A DNA stretch of 6,588 nucleotides from an uncultured Leptolyngbya sp. (lineage in GTDB: Bacteria; Cyanobacteriota; Cyanobacteriia; Phormidesmidales; Phormidesmidaceae). Shown here one piece after another: positions 1-6,300 of this stretch. The stretch is from positions 1 to 6,588 of the forward strand of contig CALBPH010000593.1 of NCBI GenBank assembly GCA_937899365.1, written 5' to 3'. The notes under the pieces were generated by a model. That model was not told the DNA's origin and did no database searches. It worked only from the letters and a program-made list of their open reading frames with translations. A program made the position numbers and the translations under genes. How positions within the stretch are numbered: position 1 is the first letter of the stretch; every line of letters starts with the position of its first letter.

Positions 1-496
1 ACGTCACAGCGCTCAGCCCAGCCTGGGTCTTAGCGACTAAACCCTTGATGGTGAAAAGGAACGGAATCTCCTCTCCGCCATGCAATAGGACGGAGACAGC
101 TTGGAAATCCATACCGTCTTTCTCTTTGAAGACTAAGCTGCCATCAGCATCAACTTCCAGAGCACCACGAACTTGGTCCAAACTGGATGTGTAGCGGGTC
201 AAGGACTTGCCAGAAACAAACTCAGCTTCCCGTCGCTTATTGGCGGGCTCTTCTTTAACGAAGTAGCTAGTTGGCTCTAAGCATAGACCTGCTATCTGAT
301 AGGTTTGTCCGTCTTCGATGGCAATTTCCCCGCGACGAACGCTAGAAATTTGGGGGCAGCTATTGGCCAAGCCAGTATTTCTAATCTGATCGTAGGTTAG
401 GGGAGTATCACCATCAGCACTCGGAGCATCGCTACAGGCTGTTAAGACACCCATGCAGAGTGCTAAAAATGCAACGATTAGGGCACGATACCTCAT
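1..496 (-). CDS. psbO: Photosystem II manganese-stabilising protein PsbO, N-terminal part (cut by window edge)
   Basis: PsbO is the 33-kDa extrinsic subunit that shields and stabilises the Mn4CaO5 water-oxidising cluster on the lumenal side of photosystem II. The window holds 165 codons from the ATG; the family precursor is about 270 residues, so the C-terminal 40% lies off the left edge. Family hallmarks are visible: LTYDQIRNTGLANSCP (residues 33-48), GLCLEP (70-75), FVKEEPANKRREAEFV (79-94) and TSSLDQVRGALEVDADGSL. Cys47 and Cys72 are 25 residues apart, matching the conserved PsbO disulfide. The N-terminus MRYRALIVAFLALCMGVLTAC is a lipoprotein-type signal: lipobox L18-T19-A20-C21, followed by a polar linker. 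A lipid anchor at Cys21 is therefore predicted instead of ordinary signal peptidase I cleavage. The start is supported by GAGG at 503-506, six bases upstream. No frameshift is seen. Identification is by recalled family similarity and is very secure. Confidence 0.97.
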   Translation of the reverse strand, partial: MRYRALIVAFLALCMGVLTACSDAPSADGDTPLTYDQIRNTGLANSCPQISSVRRGEIAIEDGQTYQIAGLCLEPTSYFVKEEPANKRREAEFVSGKSLTRYTSSLDQVRGALEVDADGSLVFKEKDGMDFQAVSVLLHGGEEIPFLFTIKGLVAKTQAGLSAVT

Positions 497-518
497 GGTC
501 AACCTCAAACAAAAAGCG

Positions 519-548
519 TTTATATTTAAGAAAATTTGTTAGTGGCCA
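519..548 (-). promoter_or_regulatory. Candidate proximal psbO promoter
   Basis: On the minus strand TATAAA (524 down to 519) matches five of six bases of the -10 consensus. A poor -35 candidate, TGGCCA (548-543), sits 18 bases upstream with four of six matches. A start near 512 would give a leader of roughly 16 bases that still includes the GAGG ribosome binding site at 503-506. The surroundings are AT-rich. The assignment rests on consensus matching only; a more distal start is equally possible. Confidence 0.3.
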
Positions 549-601
549 TATAACCGACTAGGGACTTATGACGCTGTCTATGCTTAGAGCTCTCTATTTC
601 T

Positions 602-623
602 AAAAAAGCCTTATGACTAGGCC
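602..623 (-). terminator. Terminator-like hairpin with T6 in the psbO upstream region
   Basis: Read on the minus strand, GCCT (622-619) and AGGC (611-608) form a four-pair GC-rich stem, extendable by one G-U pair, with a seven-base loop. Six consecutive T follow (607-602). No gene ends upstream of it on this strand inside the window. It is therefore either an attenuator in a long psbO leader, the end of a short unannotated RNA, or chance. The stem is short for a strong intrinsic terminator. Confidence 0.25.
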
Positions 624-667
624 AACCACAGTCGCCCTCAGGATAGCCAACTAACCTTCCTGAAAGT

Positions 668-695
668 ATTTTACACGTACGAGTCCCCCGGTGAA
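668..695 (-). promoter_or_regulatory. Candidate distal psbO promoter
   Basis: On the minus strand TTCACC (695-690, four of six against TTGACA) is followed after 16 bases by TAAAAT (673-668, five of six against TATAAT). A start near 661 would give psbO a leader of about 165 bases that contains the T-rich hairpin at 602-623. This is consensus matching only and competes with the proximal candidate at 519-548. Confidence 0.22.
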
Positions 696-828
696 TGCTG
701 AAAATCATCAAATCCGGTGCATTGTGCTTGGTATGGTCAATGCTGGAATTGGGCAGGCGAATCGGTTAATTTGGGCTACACTGTGGCTGCATCATAAGGT
801 TTTGGTGGTATCCAGGTTAACTATCTAG

Positions 829-1155
829 ATGGAATCGCACGCATCAGACGCCAACTGTGGGAAAGCTAGTGACATTGAGAAAATTCGAGCGGCTGTTCAA
901 GTGGCAGCCCAAGAGAGAGCGGATGATTGCGAAGCTCTCTTGGTACTGCTGAGACAGCTTGAAGATCTGCACCGAGATATCCGTGAAACCCTTTTTCAAG
1001 AGGCTCTTCCCACCAATCGCCACGGGCTGTATTCTCTCTTGAGGCACATTGAGGTGAATGGCGGCTGGCCCTATATTCAACGGATGAAACTGGCGGAATT
1101 GCTTAAGCGTTCGGATGAATCTTCCACGCCTACAACAGAGGCATCTGAAGGCTAA
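829..1155 (+). CDS. Conserved-looking small protein of unknown function (108 residues)
   Basis: I cannot assign a function. The predicted protein is soluble, with no signal peptide or membrane segment. Residues 14-58 look like one or two long amphipathic helices rich in Ala, Leu, Arg and Glu, including LLVLLRQLEDLHRDIRETLF. A compact segment follows: LPTNRHGLYSLLRHIE and NGGWPYIQRMKLAELL (60-92), whose G78-G79-W80-P81-Y82 turn looks conserved. The tail from residue 94 is Ser/Thr/Glu-rich and probably disordered. The ATG directly follows an in-frame TAG, so no upstream extension is possible. The ribosome binding site is weak (AGG at 814-816, 12 bases away). From memory, similar small proteins of this shape occur across cyanobacteria, but I could not verify this. 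It is divergent from psbO and is followed by a possible terminator, so it is probably monocistronic. Protein-like composition supports a real gene. Confidence 0.75.
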   Translation: MESHASDANCGKASDIEKIRAAVQVAAQERADDCEALLVLLRQLEDLHRDIRETLFQEALPTNRHGLYSLLRHIEVNGGWPYIQRMKLAELLKRSDESSTPTTEASEG

Positions 1156-1158
1156 GCG

Positions 1159-1215
1159 GCATCAAGCAAACTCAATAGCTCTGTCAGCTTGGGGATGCTT
1201 TGAACTTAATTTTTT
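1159..1215 (+). terminator. Possible terminator after the 108-residue gene
   Basis: GCATC (1159-1163) pairs with GATGC (1194-1198), and AAGC (1164-1167) with GCTT (1187-1190), leaving a GGG bulge at 1191-1193 and a 19-base loop. TTT follows immediately (1199-1201), and a run of six T (1210-1215) lies 12 bases beyond the stem. It begins four bases after the stop codon. The bulge, large loop and displaced T-run make it weaker than a textbook intrinsic terminator. Confidence 0.35.
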
Positions 1216-1231
1216 AATGGGTACTCGATAG

Positions 1232-1259
1232 TTAGAACCTACTCAAAGGGTGATATAAT
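1232..1259 (+). promoter_or_regulatory. Extended -10 promoter, probably for the hydrolase-like gene
   Basis: TGATATAAT at 1251-1259 combines a perfect TATAAT hexamer with the upstream TGN extension, which can compensate for a poor -35. The -35 candidate TTAGAA (1232-1237) matches only three of six bases at 16-base spacing. Transcription would start near 1266, giving a leader of about 113 bases before the ATG at 1379. This is the best promoter match in the window; assignment to the downstream gene follows from orientation. Confidence 0.45.
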
Positions 1260-1275
1260 CTGCCAGCTTTCAGAG

Positions 1276-1335
1276 ATGGTTGATTATGGGGGATGGCACG
1301 CGCCTCAAAGCTGTTTGAGCTGCCCTGTTTTCTGA
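1276..1335 (+). promoter_or_regulatory. Structured leader with a 19-codon upstream reading frame
   Basis: Downstream of the extended -10 promoter, CTCAAA (1304-1309) and TTTGAG (1314-1319) form a perfect six-pair stem with a GCTG loop. It extends past a C-C mismatch by three more pairs (1300-1302 with 1321-1323), and TTTT follows at 1328-1331. The same stretch carries a short frame, ATG at 1276 to TGA at 1333-1335, peptide MVDYGGWHAPQSCLSCPVF, preceded by AGAG. The hairpin lies inside this frame, so translation could affect folding. Either element may be accidental. Confidence 0.22.
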
Positions 1336-1378
1336 CAATAGAGCTGTATTTAGTGATTCATTGTTATAGTTCACAACC

Positions 1379-2884
1379 ATGGTAAGTCTTCGGCGTTTGG
1401 GCAGAAGTCGACGTTTTGTAGCAGGTTTGTTGGCATTGCTAAGCGTGGTGATGCTCAATCGCCCTATGCCCAGCGCTGCACAGACTGGAGAACTCAATCA
1501 ATACTGTCAGCTATCGCAAGCTGAAGTTGATGCTAAAGAGGCCATACGTCAACAGGCGGCCAGTGGAGATGCGGTTGCGATCGCACAGTACGGCGACCTG
1601 CTCAAACGCCACACCGACATGTTGCAAGGCTGTCGTCAGCGTCAGTGGCCCCGCCAACAAGCGATTTGGCTCCGACTCTATCCCTGTGATCTGCGACCTG
1701 GTGTGCTCGATGCCTTAATGGATCGAGTCATCAATCTGGGGTACACCGAGGTCTATATCGAGGCGTTTTATAACGGTCAGCTACTGATTCCGCAGCGAGA
1801 CAATCGCACGGTTTGGCCCAGCGTGGTACAGCAACGGGGCTATGAAGATCGAGATTTGTTGGCAGATGCGATCGCAGCGGCCCATAAGCGCGGGCTCAAG
1901 GCCTATGCCTGGATGTTTACCATGAACTTTGGTTACTCCTATGGTCAACGGAGCGATCGCCAACAGGTATTAGCCCGTAATGGTCTTGGGGAAACCACTT
2001 CAGCATTTGCCAGTCGCGGTGGCAGCAACAACCCCGAAGAAATCTTTATTGACCCCTACAACTACCAAGCCCAAAGCGACTATCGCCGCATGCTAGAGCT
2101 GGTCCTGCGGCGCAAACCAGATGGCGTGCTATTTGACTACATCCGCTACCCACGCGGCATCGGTAGCAACTCCGTGGCAGGCAATGTAAACGACCTGTGG
2201 ATCTATGGCAGCGCCGCCCAAAATTCCTTACTCCAGCGAGCCTTAAACAACAAAGGCAGAGCACTGATTCAACAGTTCCTCTCCCGAGGCTATCTAACCG
2301 ACGGCGATCTTGAGCGTGTCGACACCCAGTTTCCTGACGAAGTAGAACCACTCTGGCAAAGCCGCCGGCAGTCTGGCAGCACAAGTGAGGTACCCGCATC
2401 GGTACGTCGTCCTGCCCTACAGTTAGAACTCTGGCGATTGAGTGTAGCCCACGCAGTTCAAGGTGTGGTTGATTTTCTCAATACCGCCGCCCAGCCAGCA
2501 AAACAGCAAAACATTCCAGTAGGAGCCGTATTCTTTCCCACGGGTAATCAGCCCGTGGGCACCCAAGGTTATGACTCCCGGCTCCAACATTGGAATCGCT
2601 TTTCTAAATCCATTAGCTGGCACCCCATGGCCTATAGCATCTGTGGCAATACCCGCTGCATTGTGCAAGATATACAGATGGTGTTACGGCAGAACAACGC
2701 CAGTAATGTTCGTCCGGCCCTGGCAGGCATATGGGGCAAATCGATCAACAATCGGCCATCCCTAGAAGCTCAGATGGATGCCATCCAACGGGCAGCGCCC
2801 AATATTCAATCAGTCAGTCATTTTGCCTATTCTTGGCAAGATCCAGAGTTCGACAGGGTAAGAAAGTTTTGCGCCCTGCCATAG
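1379..2884 (+). CDS. Exported glycoside-hydrolase-like protein (GHL10/DUF4015-type TIM barrel)
   Basis: This 501-residue protein looks like an exported member of the glycosyl-hydrolase-like TIM-barrel families often annotated in cyanobacteria as family 10 glycosylhydrolase. Substrate and activity are unknown. Residues 1-34 form a classical signal peptide: basic RRLGRSRR, hydrophobic FVAGLLALLSVVML, then SAA before Q35. An N-terminal helical segment (about 44-95) precedes the barrel. Strand-like motifs in order are GYTEVYIEAFYNGQ (121-134), GLKAYAWMFTMNFGYS (172-187), DGVLFDYIRYPRG (248-260), IPVGAVFFP (379-387), ISWHPMAYS (412-420) and VSHFAYSW (479-486). FDYIRYP, with D253, is the signature-like acidic motif. 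Cysteines at 43, 85, 103, 422, 427 and 498 could form disulfides outside the cytoplasm. The ATG is the first start after an in-frame TAG at 1367-1369, but no clear ribosome binding site precedes it. The gene stands alone between terminator-like structures. Fold family is fairly sure; enzymatic activity is inferred. Confidence 0.88.
   Translation: MVSLRRLGRSRRFVAGLLALLSVVMLNRPMPSAAQTGELNQYCQLSQAEVDAKEAIRQQAASGDAVAIAQYGDLLKRHTDMLQGCRQRQWPRQQAIWLRLYPCDLRPGVLDALMDRVINLGYTEVYIEAFYNGQLLIPQRDNRTVWPSVVQQRGYEDRDLLADAIAAAHKRGLKAYAWMFTMNFGYSYGQRSDRQQVLARNGLGETTSAFASRGGSNNPEEIFIDPYNYQAQSDYRRMLELVLRRKPDGVLFDYIRYPRGIGSNSVAGNVNDLWIYGSAAQNSLLQRALNNKGRALIQQFLSRGYLTDGDLERVDTQFPDEVEPLWQSRRQSGSTSEVPASVRRPALQLELWRLSVAHAVQGVVDFLNTAAQPAKQQNIPVGAVFFPTGNQPVGTQGYDSRLQHWNRFSKSISWHPMAYSICGNTRCIVQDIQMVLRQNNASNVRPALAGIWGKSINNRPSLEAQMDAIQRAAPNIQSVSHFAYSWQDPEFDRVRKFCALP
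1577..1584. repeat. HIP1 palindrome GCGATCGC, copy 1
   Basis: This is a perfect copy of the highly iterated palindrome found in many cyanobacterial genomes. It lies in the hydrolase-like gene and encodes part of VAIAQ (residues 66-70). Confidence 0.9.
1868..1875. repeat. HIP1 palindrome GCGATCGC, copy 2
   Basis: Second perfect HIP1 copy, encoding part of DAIAA (residues 163-167), in a different protein context from copy 1 although in the same reading phase. Confidence 0.9.
1953..1960. repeat. HIP1 palindrome GCGATCGC, copy 3
   Basis: Third perfect HIP1 copy, 77 bases after copy 2, read in another phase and encoding part of RSDRQ (residues 191-195). I see no copies in psbO or chlH in this window. 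Confidence 0.9.
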
Positions 2885-2888
2885 GCCG

Positions 2889-2927
2889 GCTATAGCATTG
2901 CGGTATTTTCTCAACAATGCCTATGGC
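2889..2927 (+). terminator. Hairpin just after the hydrolase-like gene
   Basis: The arm at 2889-2900 pairs with 2915-2927 over 12 base pairs (one U-G, one bulged C), with a 14-base loop. It begins five bases after the stop codon, the usual place for a 3' end structure. No T-run follows (AAAAGCC comes next), so it is not a standard intrinsic terminator. It may protect the 3' end, or be fortuitous. Confidence 0.33.
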
Positions 2928-2984
2928 AAAAGCCGTGAGAATATCGCGTGAACGTTGTTGCTGGGTGGCTTTAATGCCAAATTA

Positions 2985-3002
2985 GTCTCAATCTCTTGAG
3001 AC
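2985..3002. repeat. Perfect inverted repeat GTCTCAA-N4-TTGAGAC
   Basis: A seven-base perfect inverted repeat with a four-base spacer. GAGAC recurs at 3017-3021 and GTCTC at 3055-3059, making four copies of this pentamer (either orientation) in about 75 bases. No T-run follows on either strand. It could be a small RNA hairpin or a protein-binding site; no function is assigned. Confidence 0.4.
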
Positions 3003-3107
3003 GCAAATAGCAGGTAGAGACCAACAGTAAGTGCTAAAGCATGCCATAAACGATGTCTCACTGCAGTAATTACCCCAAATCCTCAACCACCTATGGCTAA
3101 GTAGCTT

Positions 3108-3129
3108 ACGGGGATATTTTTATCTCCGT
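3108..3129 (+). repeat. Stem-loop ACGGGGATA-TTTT-TATCTCCGT
   Basis: Nine base pairs, including one G-U that pairs only in plus-strand RNA, close a UUUU loop. One further U-G pair is possible at the base. In minus-strand RNA the same position is a C-A mismatch, so plus-strand transcripts fold better. No T-run follows. It could end read-through from the hydrolase-like gene or belong to a small RNA; neither is shown. Confidence 0.4.
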
Positions 3130-3240
3130 GACTAAATATGTTACGTAAATGAAATTGTCACATTGAGAAGATTAATTATCGACCATAGAGCAAGATAAAT
3201 GTATCGCTATTAAGCCTCCCCATAGGCACATAAATCATTG

Positions 3241-3273
3241 AAAACGCCCCAGATCTTTGAAAGACCTAGGGCG
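3241..3273 (-). terminator. Intrinsic terminator of chlH
   Basis: In minus-strand RNA the arm at 3273-3260 pairs with 3258-3245 over up to 14 positions: a GC-rich base (CGCCC with GGGCG), two G-U wobbles and a small central loop around 3259. TTTT follows at 3244-3241. On the plus strand the two wobble positions become C-A mismatches, so the structure is tuned to minus-strand transcripts. It lies 62 bases beyond the chlH stop codon. Confidence 0.75.
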
Positions 3274-3334
3274 CAAGTCAGCTTATAGCCAAAAACGTTT
3301 GTTTAGACTCGTTTTATCCAGTCACGCAAGGGCG

Positions 3335-6300
3335 CTATTCCACACCCTCAATACGATTTTCTACTTCCTCGTAGAGTTCTTGCAAACGCTCAATATTCTC
3401 ATCACTGGTTTCCCAATAGCCTCGGCCATTGACTTCCAACAATGTGGTCACCATGCGGCGGAATGAGTTGGGATTAAGATCCATCAGACGCTTACACATG
3501 TCCTCATCCTCAATGAAGGTGGTGTTGGTATCTTCATAAACCCAGTTATCCACAGCATCAGCCGTCGCTGACCACCCCATGGTGTTCACCAACCGATTGG
3601 ATAGCTCGCGTACCCCTTCGTAGCCATTGGCTAGCATCCCTTCATACCACTTAGGATTGAGCAACTTAGTCCGAGAATCTAAGCGCACCGTCTCCGACAG
3701 CGTACGCACCTGCGCGTTAGCGGTCGTGGTGTCAGCCACAAATGAGGTTGGCTTTTTGCCATCATCTCGCAGGTTAGACACCACCTTGGTAGGGTCAGAA
3801 TCAAAGTAGTGGGAAACATCAGTCAGGGAAATCTCAGAAGAATCCAGATTCTGAAACGTGACATCGGCTGTCTTTAAAGTTGCCTCAAATAGGTCTCGAG
3901 ATTGATCCATCACCCCAGGGTTGTCTGAGTTGAAGGCAAAGGACTTCCGCGTCAGGTACATTTCCTGTAGCTCAGCTTCTTCTTCCCAACTGCTGTTCTC
4001 CACTGCCAAGTTCACATTGGCCGCATAGGAACCCGACGCATTAGAGAAAATTCGCGTAGCGGCTTCACGTACCGATAGCCCCATTTCCTCAGCCTGCTTC
4101 AGGGCATGCTTCCGCACAAAGTTCATTTCCAGAGGCTCATCTGCTTCGGCCGCCATTTTCACAGCCCGATCCAGCAGCGCCATCTGGTTAACAAACAAGT
4201 CTCTGAAAACGCCAGAACAGTTGATCACCACGTCAACCCGAGGACGACCTAGCTCCTCTAACGGAACAATCTCCAGCTTATTCACCCGCCCCAGAGCGTC
4301 GGGCACCGGCTTCACGCCAACAAACCAGAGCATCTGTGCCAGCGACTCACCATAGGTCTTGATATTGTCTGTTCCCCAAAGAACTGATGCAATGGTCTCA
4401 GGGTACTGCCCGCCATTATCTTGACGCTGACGCTCTAGCAGACGATCAACAACCACCTTGGCAGACTGAACAGCCGCTGTGGTGGGAATAGACTGAGGGT
4501 CAAGGGCATGGATGTTTTTGCCTGTTGGCAACACATCTGGGTTACGGATGGGGTCGCCACCGGGGCCAGGAAGGACATACTCTCCGTCCAATGCCTTGAG
4601 TAAAGAGGCCAGCTCATTGTCAGCCACCACCTGCTTTAAGCAGAATTGTAGGTATTCAAATAAAGGCTTGAGAGACTCTTCCTCTACCTGCTTATACCCA
4701 AGATTATGGAGGGCTTCTACCCAGGGTTCTTTACGCTTACCAAAGTTAAAGAACTTCAGCATGGTCTTCAATGAAACCCGCCCCTCATCATCCAGCTGTT
4801 CATTAACAATGGCGCCACCGGCAGCACGAGTCGCATCGTTAATTTCAAACAGAAGCTGCACATCATCAAAAACACCAACGTAGCAATTGCGGTAGATTTC
4901 ATCAATATCGCGACCAAGGCTCTCAGAAATAATGCGCTGCAGACTTTTGAAGCCTTCCTCCTCACGATCGAGGCTAGCAATATTCACCAGAGTGGCAACG
5001 GCTTCTTCGGCCGTGGGGGGCTTACCAATGACATGGAGGCCACAGGGTAGCAAACGCGATTCGATCTCCATCAGCTTGATGTAAATCTTGCCCACGAGGG
5101 TATCGCGGTCTTCTTTGCTAATTTCACTAGCGTCTTCCACGTCGGGCAGAGTGACATCACGGACTAGATTGACCTGACGTGCCTTTTCGATAATGGCATT
5201 GACAATGGAAACAGCGCGACCGCCTTCCTTGAGACCCTGGTAAGAACCAATCAGGTCGCTGAGTTCCTTTAAGCCCTTGTACAAGCCTGCATTCTCAGCG
5301 GGTGGCGTTAGGTAGCTGATGGTCTCGGCGTAGCCACGGCGCTTGGCAATGGTCGCTTCTGAGGGGTTATTAGCGGCGTAGTAATAAAGGTTGGGAATGC
5401 TGCCAATGAGGTTATCGGGATAGCACTGCCCCGACATACCCATTTGCTTACCGGGCATAAACTCCAGGGAGCCATGGGTGCCAAAGTGAAGTACGGCATC
5501 CGCCTTCCAGATTTTCTCCAGGAAGGTGTAATAAGCGGCAAAGCCATGGTGGGGACTGGCGGAGCGAGAAAACAGCAGCCGCATGGGGTCACCTTCATAA
5601 CCAAAGGTGGGCTGCACACCAATAAACAAGTTGCCGTAGGTTTTACCGTAAACCAGCAGGTTCTGACCATCGGTGTTGAGGGTGCCTGGCGGCGGTCCCC
5701 AGTTTTCTTCAAGTCGCTCAGAGTAAGGCGTCAGCTGCTCATATTCTGACACCGACATGCGATAGGCAATGTTCAGTTCAGGACTGTTGTATTGAGCCTG
5801 GGCATCGTTAATCACTTCCAGCATTAGAGCTTCTGGTGATTCAGGCAGGTCCTCAATGGTGTAACCCCCAGCCTTCATGTCTTCCATGGCTCGGTAAATG
5901 GAACCGAAAACATTGAGGTAGGCAGCGGTACCCACATTGCCTTTATCAGGCGGGAAGCTAAATACGGTAATGGCCAACTTTTTCTGCGCTCGGGACAAAC
6001 AGCGCAGATTGGCCCATTTGAGTGCACGCTGGGAGATAGCCGCCACACGGTCTTGTAGCGTAATCGCGCGGCCGGTCATGCCATCACGACCAGAGACCAC
6101 GATGGGCTCAATGGCACCATCGAGTTCGGGGATGGCCATCTGGAGAGCTACTTGAATGGGATGCAAACCGAGATCGCTGTCCTCCCACTCTTCAGTAGTT
6201 TGGAAGACCAATGGCAAGGCCACCATATAGGGTCGATTGAGCTTTGTTAACGCCTCAATCGCTTTGGGGTGATCTTGGCGGGCAGGGCCACCGACTAAGG

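Larger units (their letters stand above)
497..828. other. Divergent intergenic region between psbO and the 108-residue gene
   Basis: These 332 bases separate two genes transcribed away from each other, so both 5' control regions should lie here. The psbO side holds the GAGG site, two promoter candidates and the T6 hairpin. For the plus-strand gene I see no convincing -35/-10 pair: TACACT at 777-782 and TAAGGT at 795-800 are weak. A 61-codon minus-strand frame (526-711) opens with TTG, lacks a ribosome binding site and covers the leader. I do not regard it as a gene. Confidence 0.6.
2885..3061 (-). pseudogene. Possible frameshifted protein remnant
   Basis: Two overlapping minus-strand frames each look somewhat protein-like. 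The first runs from a GTG at 3061 to a TAG at 2923-2921 (46 codons) and includes LWHALALTVGLYLLFASQ and EIETNLALK. The second is open from a TAA at 2984-2982 down to about 2817 and reads ATQQQRSRDILTAFAIG, then IVEKIPQCYSR. Joining them at about 2970 by adding one base would give a continuous reading of ETNLALK into ATQQQRSRD. The layout suggests a decayed gene end or mobile-element scrap, but I do not recognise the family, and AT-balanced intergenic DNA can produce such frames by chance. There is no ATG start. Confidence 0.17.
2885..3334. other. Convergent intergenic region
   Basis: These 450 bases lie between the convergent 3' ends of the hydrolase-like gene and chlH. They hold the hairpin at 2889-2927, a possible decayed minus-strand coding stretch (2885-3061), perfect or near-perfect small inverted repeats at 2985-3002 and 3108-3129, and the chlH terminator at 3241-3273. 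From about 3131 to 3240 the sequence is AT-rich and I see nothing assignable. CCTATGG occurs at 2920-2926 and 3090-3096, and inverted at 3220-3226. No tRNA, CRISPR repeat or intact transposase is visible. Confidence 0.6.

Noticed and set aside
526..711. A 61-codon minus-strand frame upstream of psbO
   Set aside because: It opens with TTG, has no ribosome binding site, overlaps the likely psbO promoter and leader, and its translation resembles no family I know.
1362..1370. Extended -10-like TGTTATAGT just before the hydrolase-like gene
   Set aside because: It would start transcription at about the ATG and give a leaderless mRNA, and it has no matching -35; the motif at 1251-1259 is a better promoter.
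2046..2399. A 117-codon minus-strand frame inside the hydrolase-like gene
   Set aside because: Cys/Arg-rich antisense shadow of a well-supported coding region.
2917..2985. A 22-codon plus-strand frame after the hydrolase-like gene
   Set aside because: Very short, no ribosome binding site, starts within a hairpin arm, and has no recognisable content.
4512..4883. A 123-codon plus-strand frame antisense to chlH
   Set aside because: Ser/Arg-rich translation typical of the shadow of a constrained coding strand; no ribosome binding site or promoter.
5308..5712. A 134-codon minus-strand frame inside chlH
   Set aside because: It is an alternative frame of the highly conserved ChlH core and has no independent signals.
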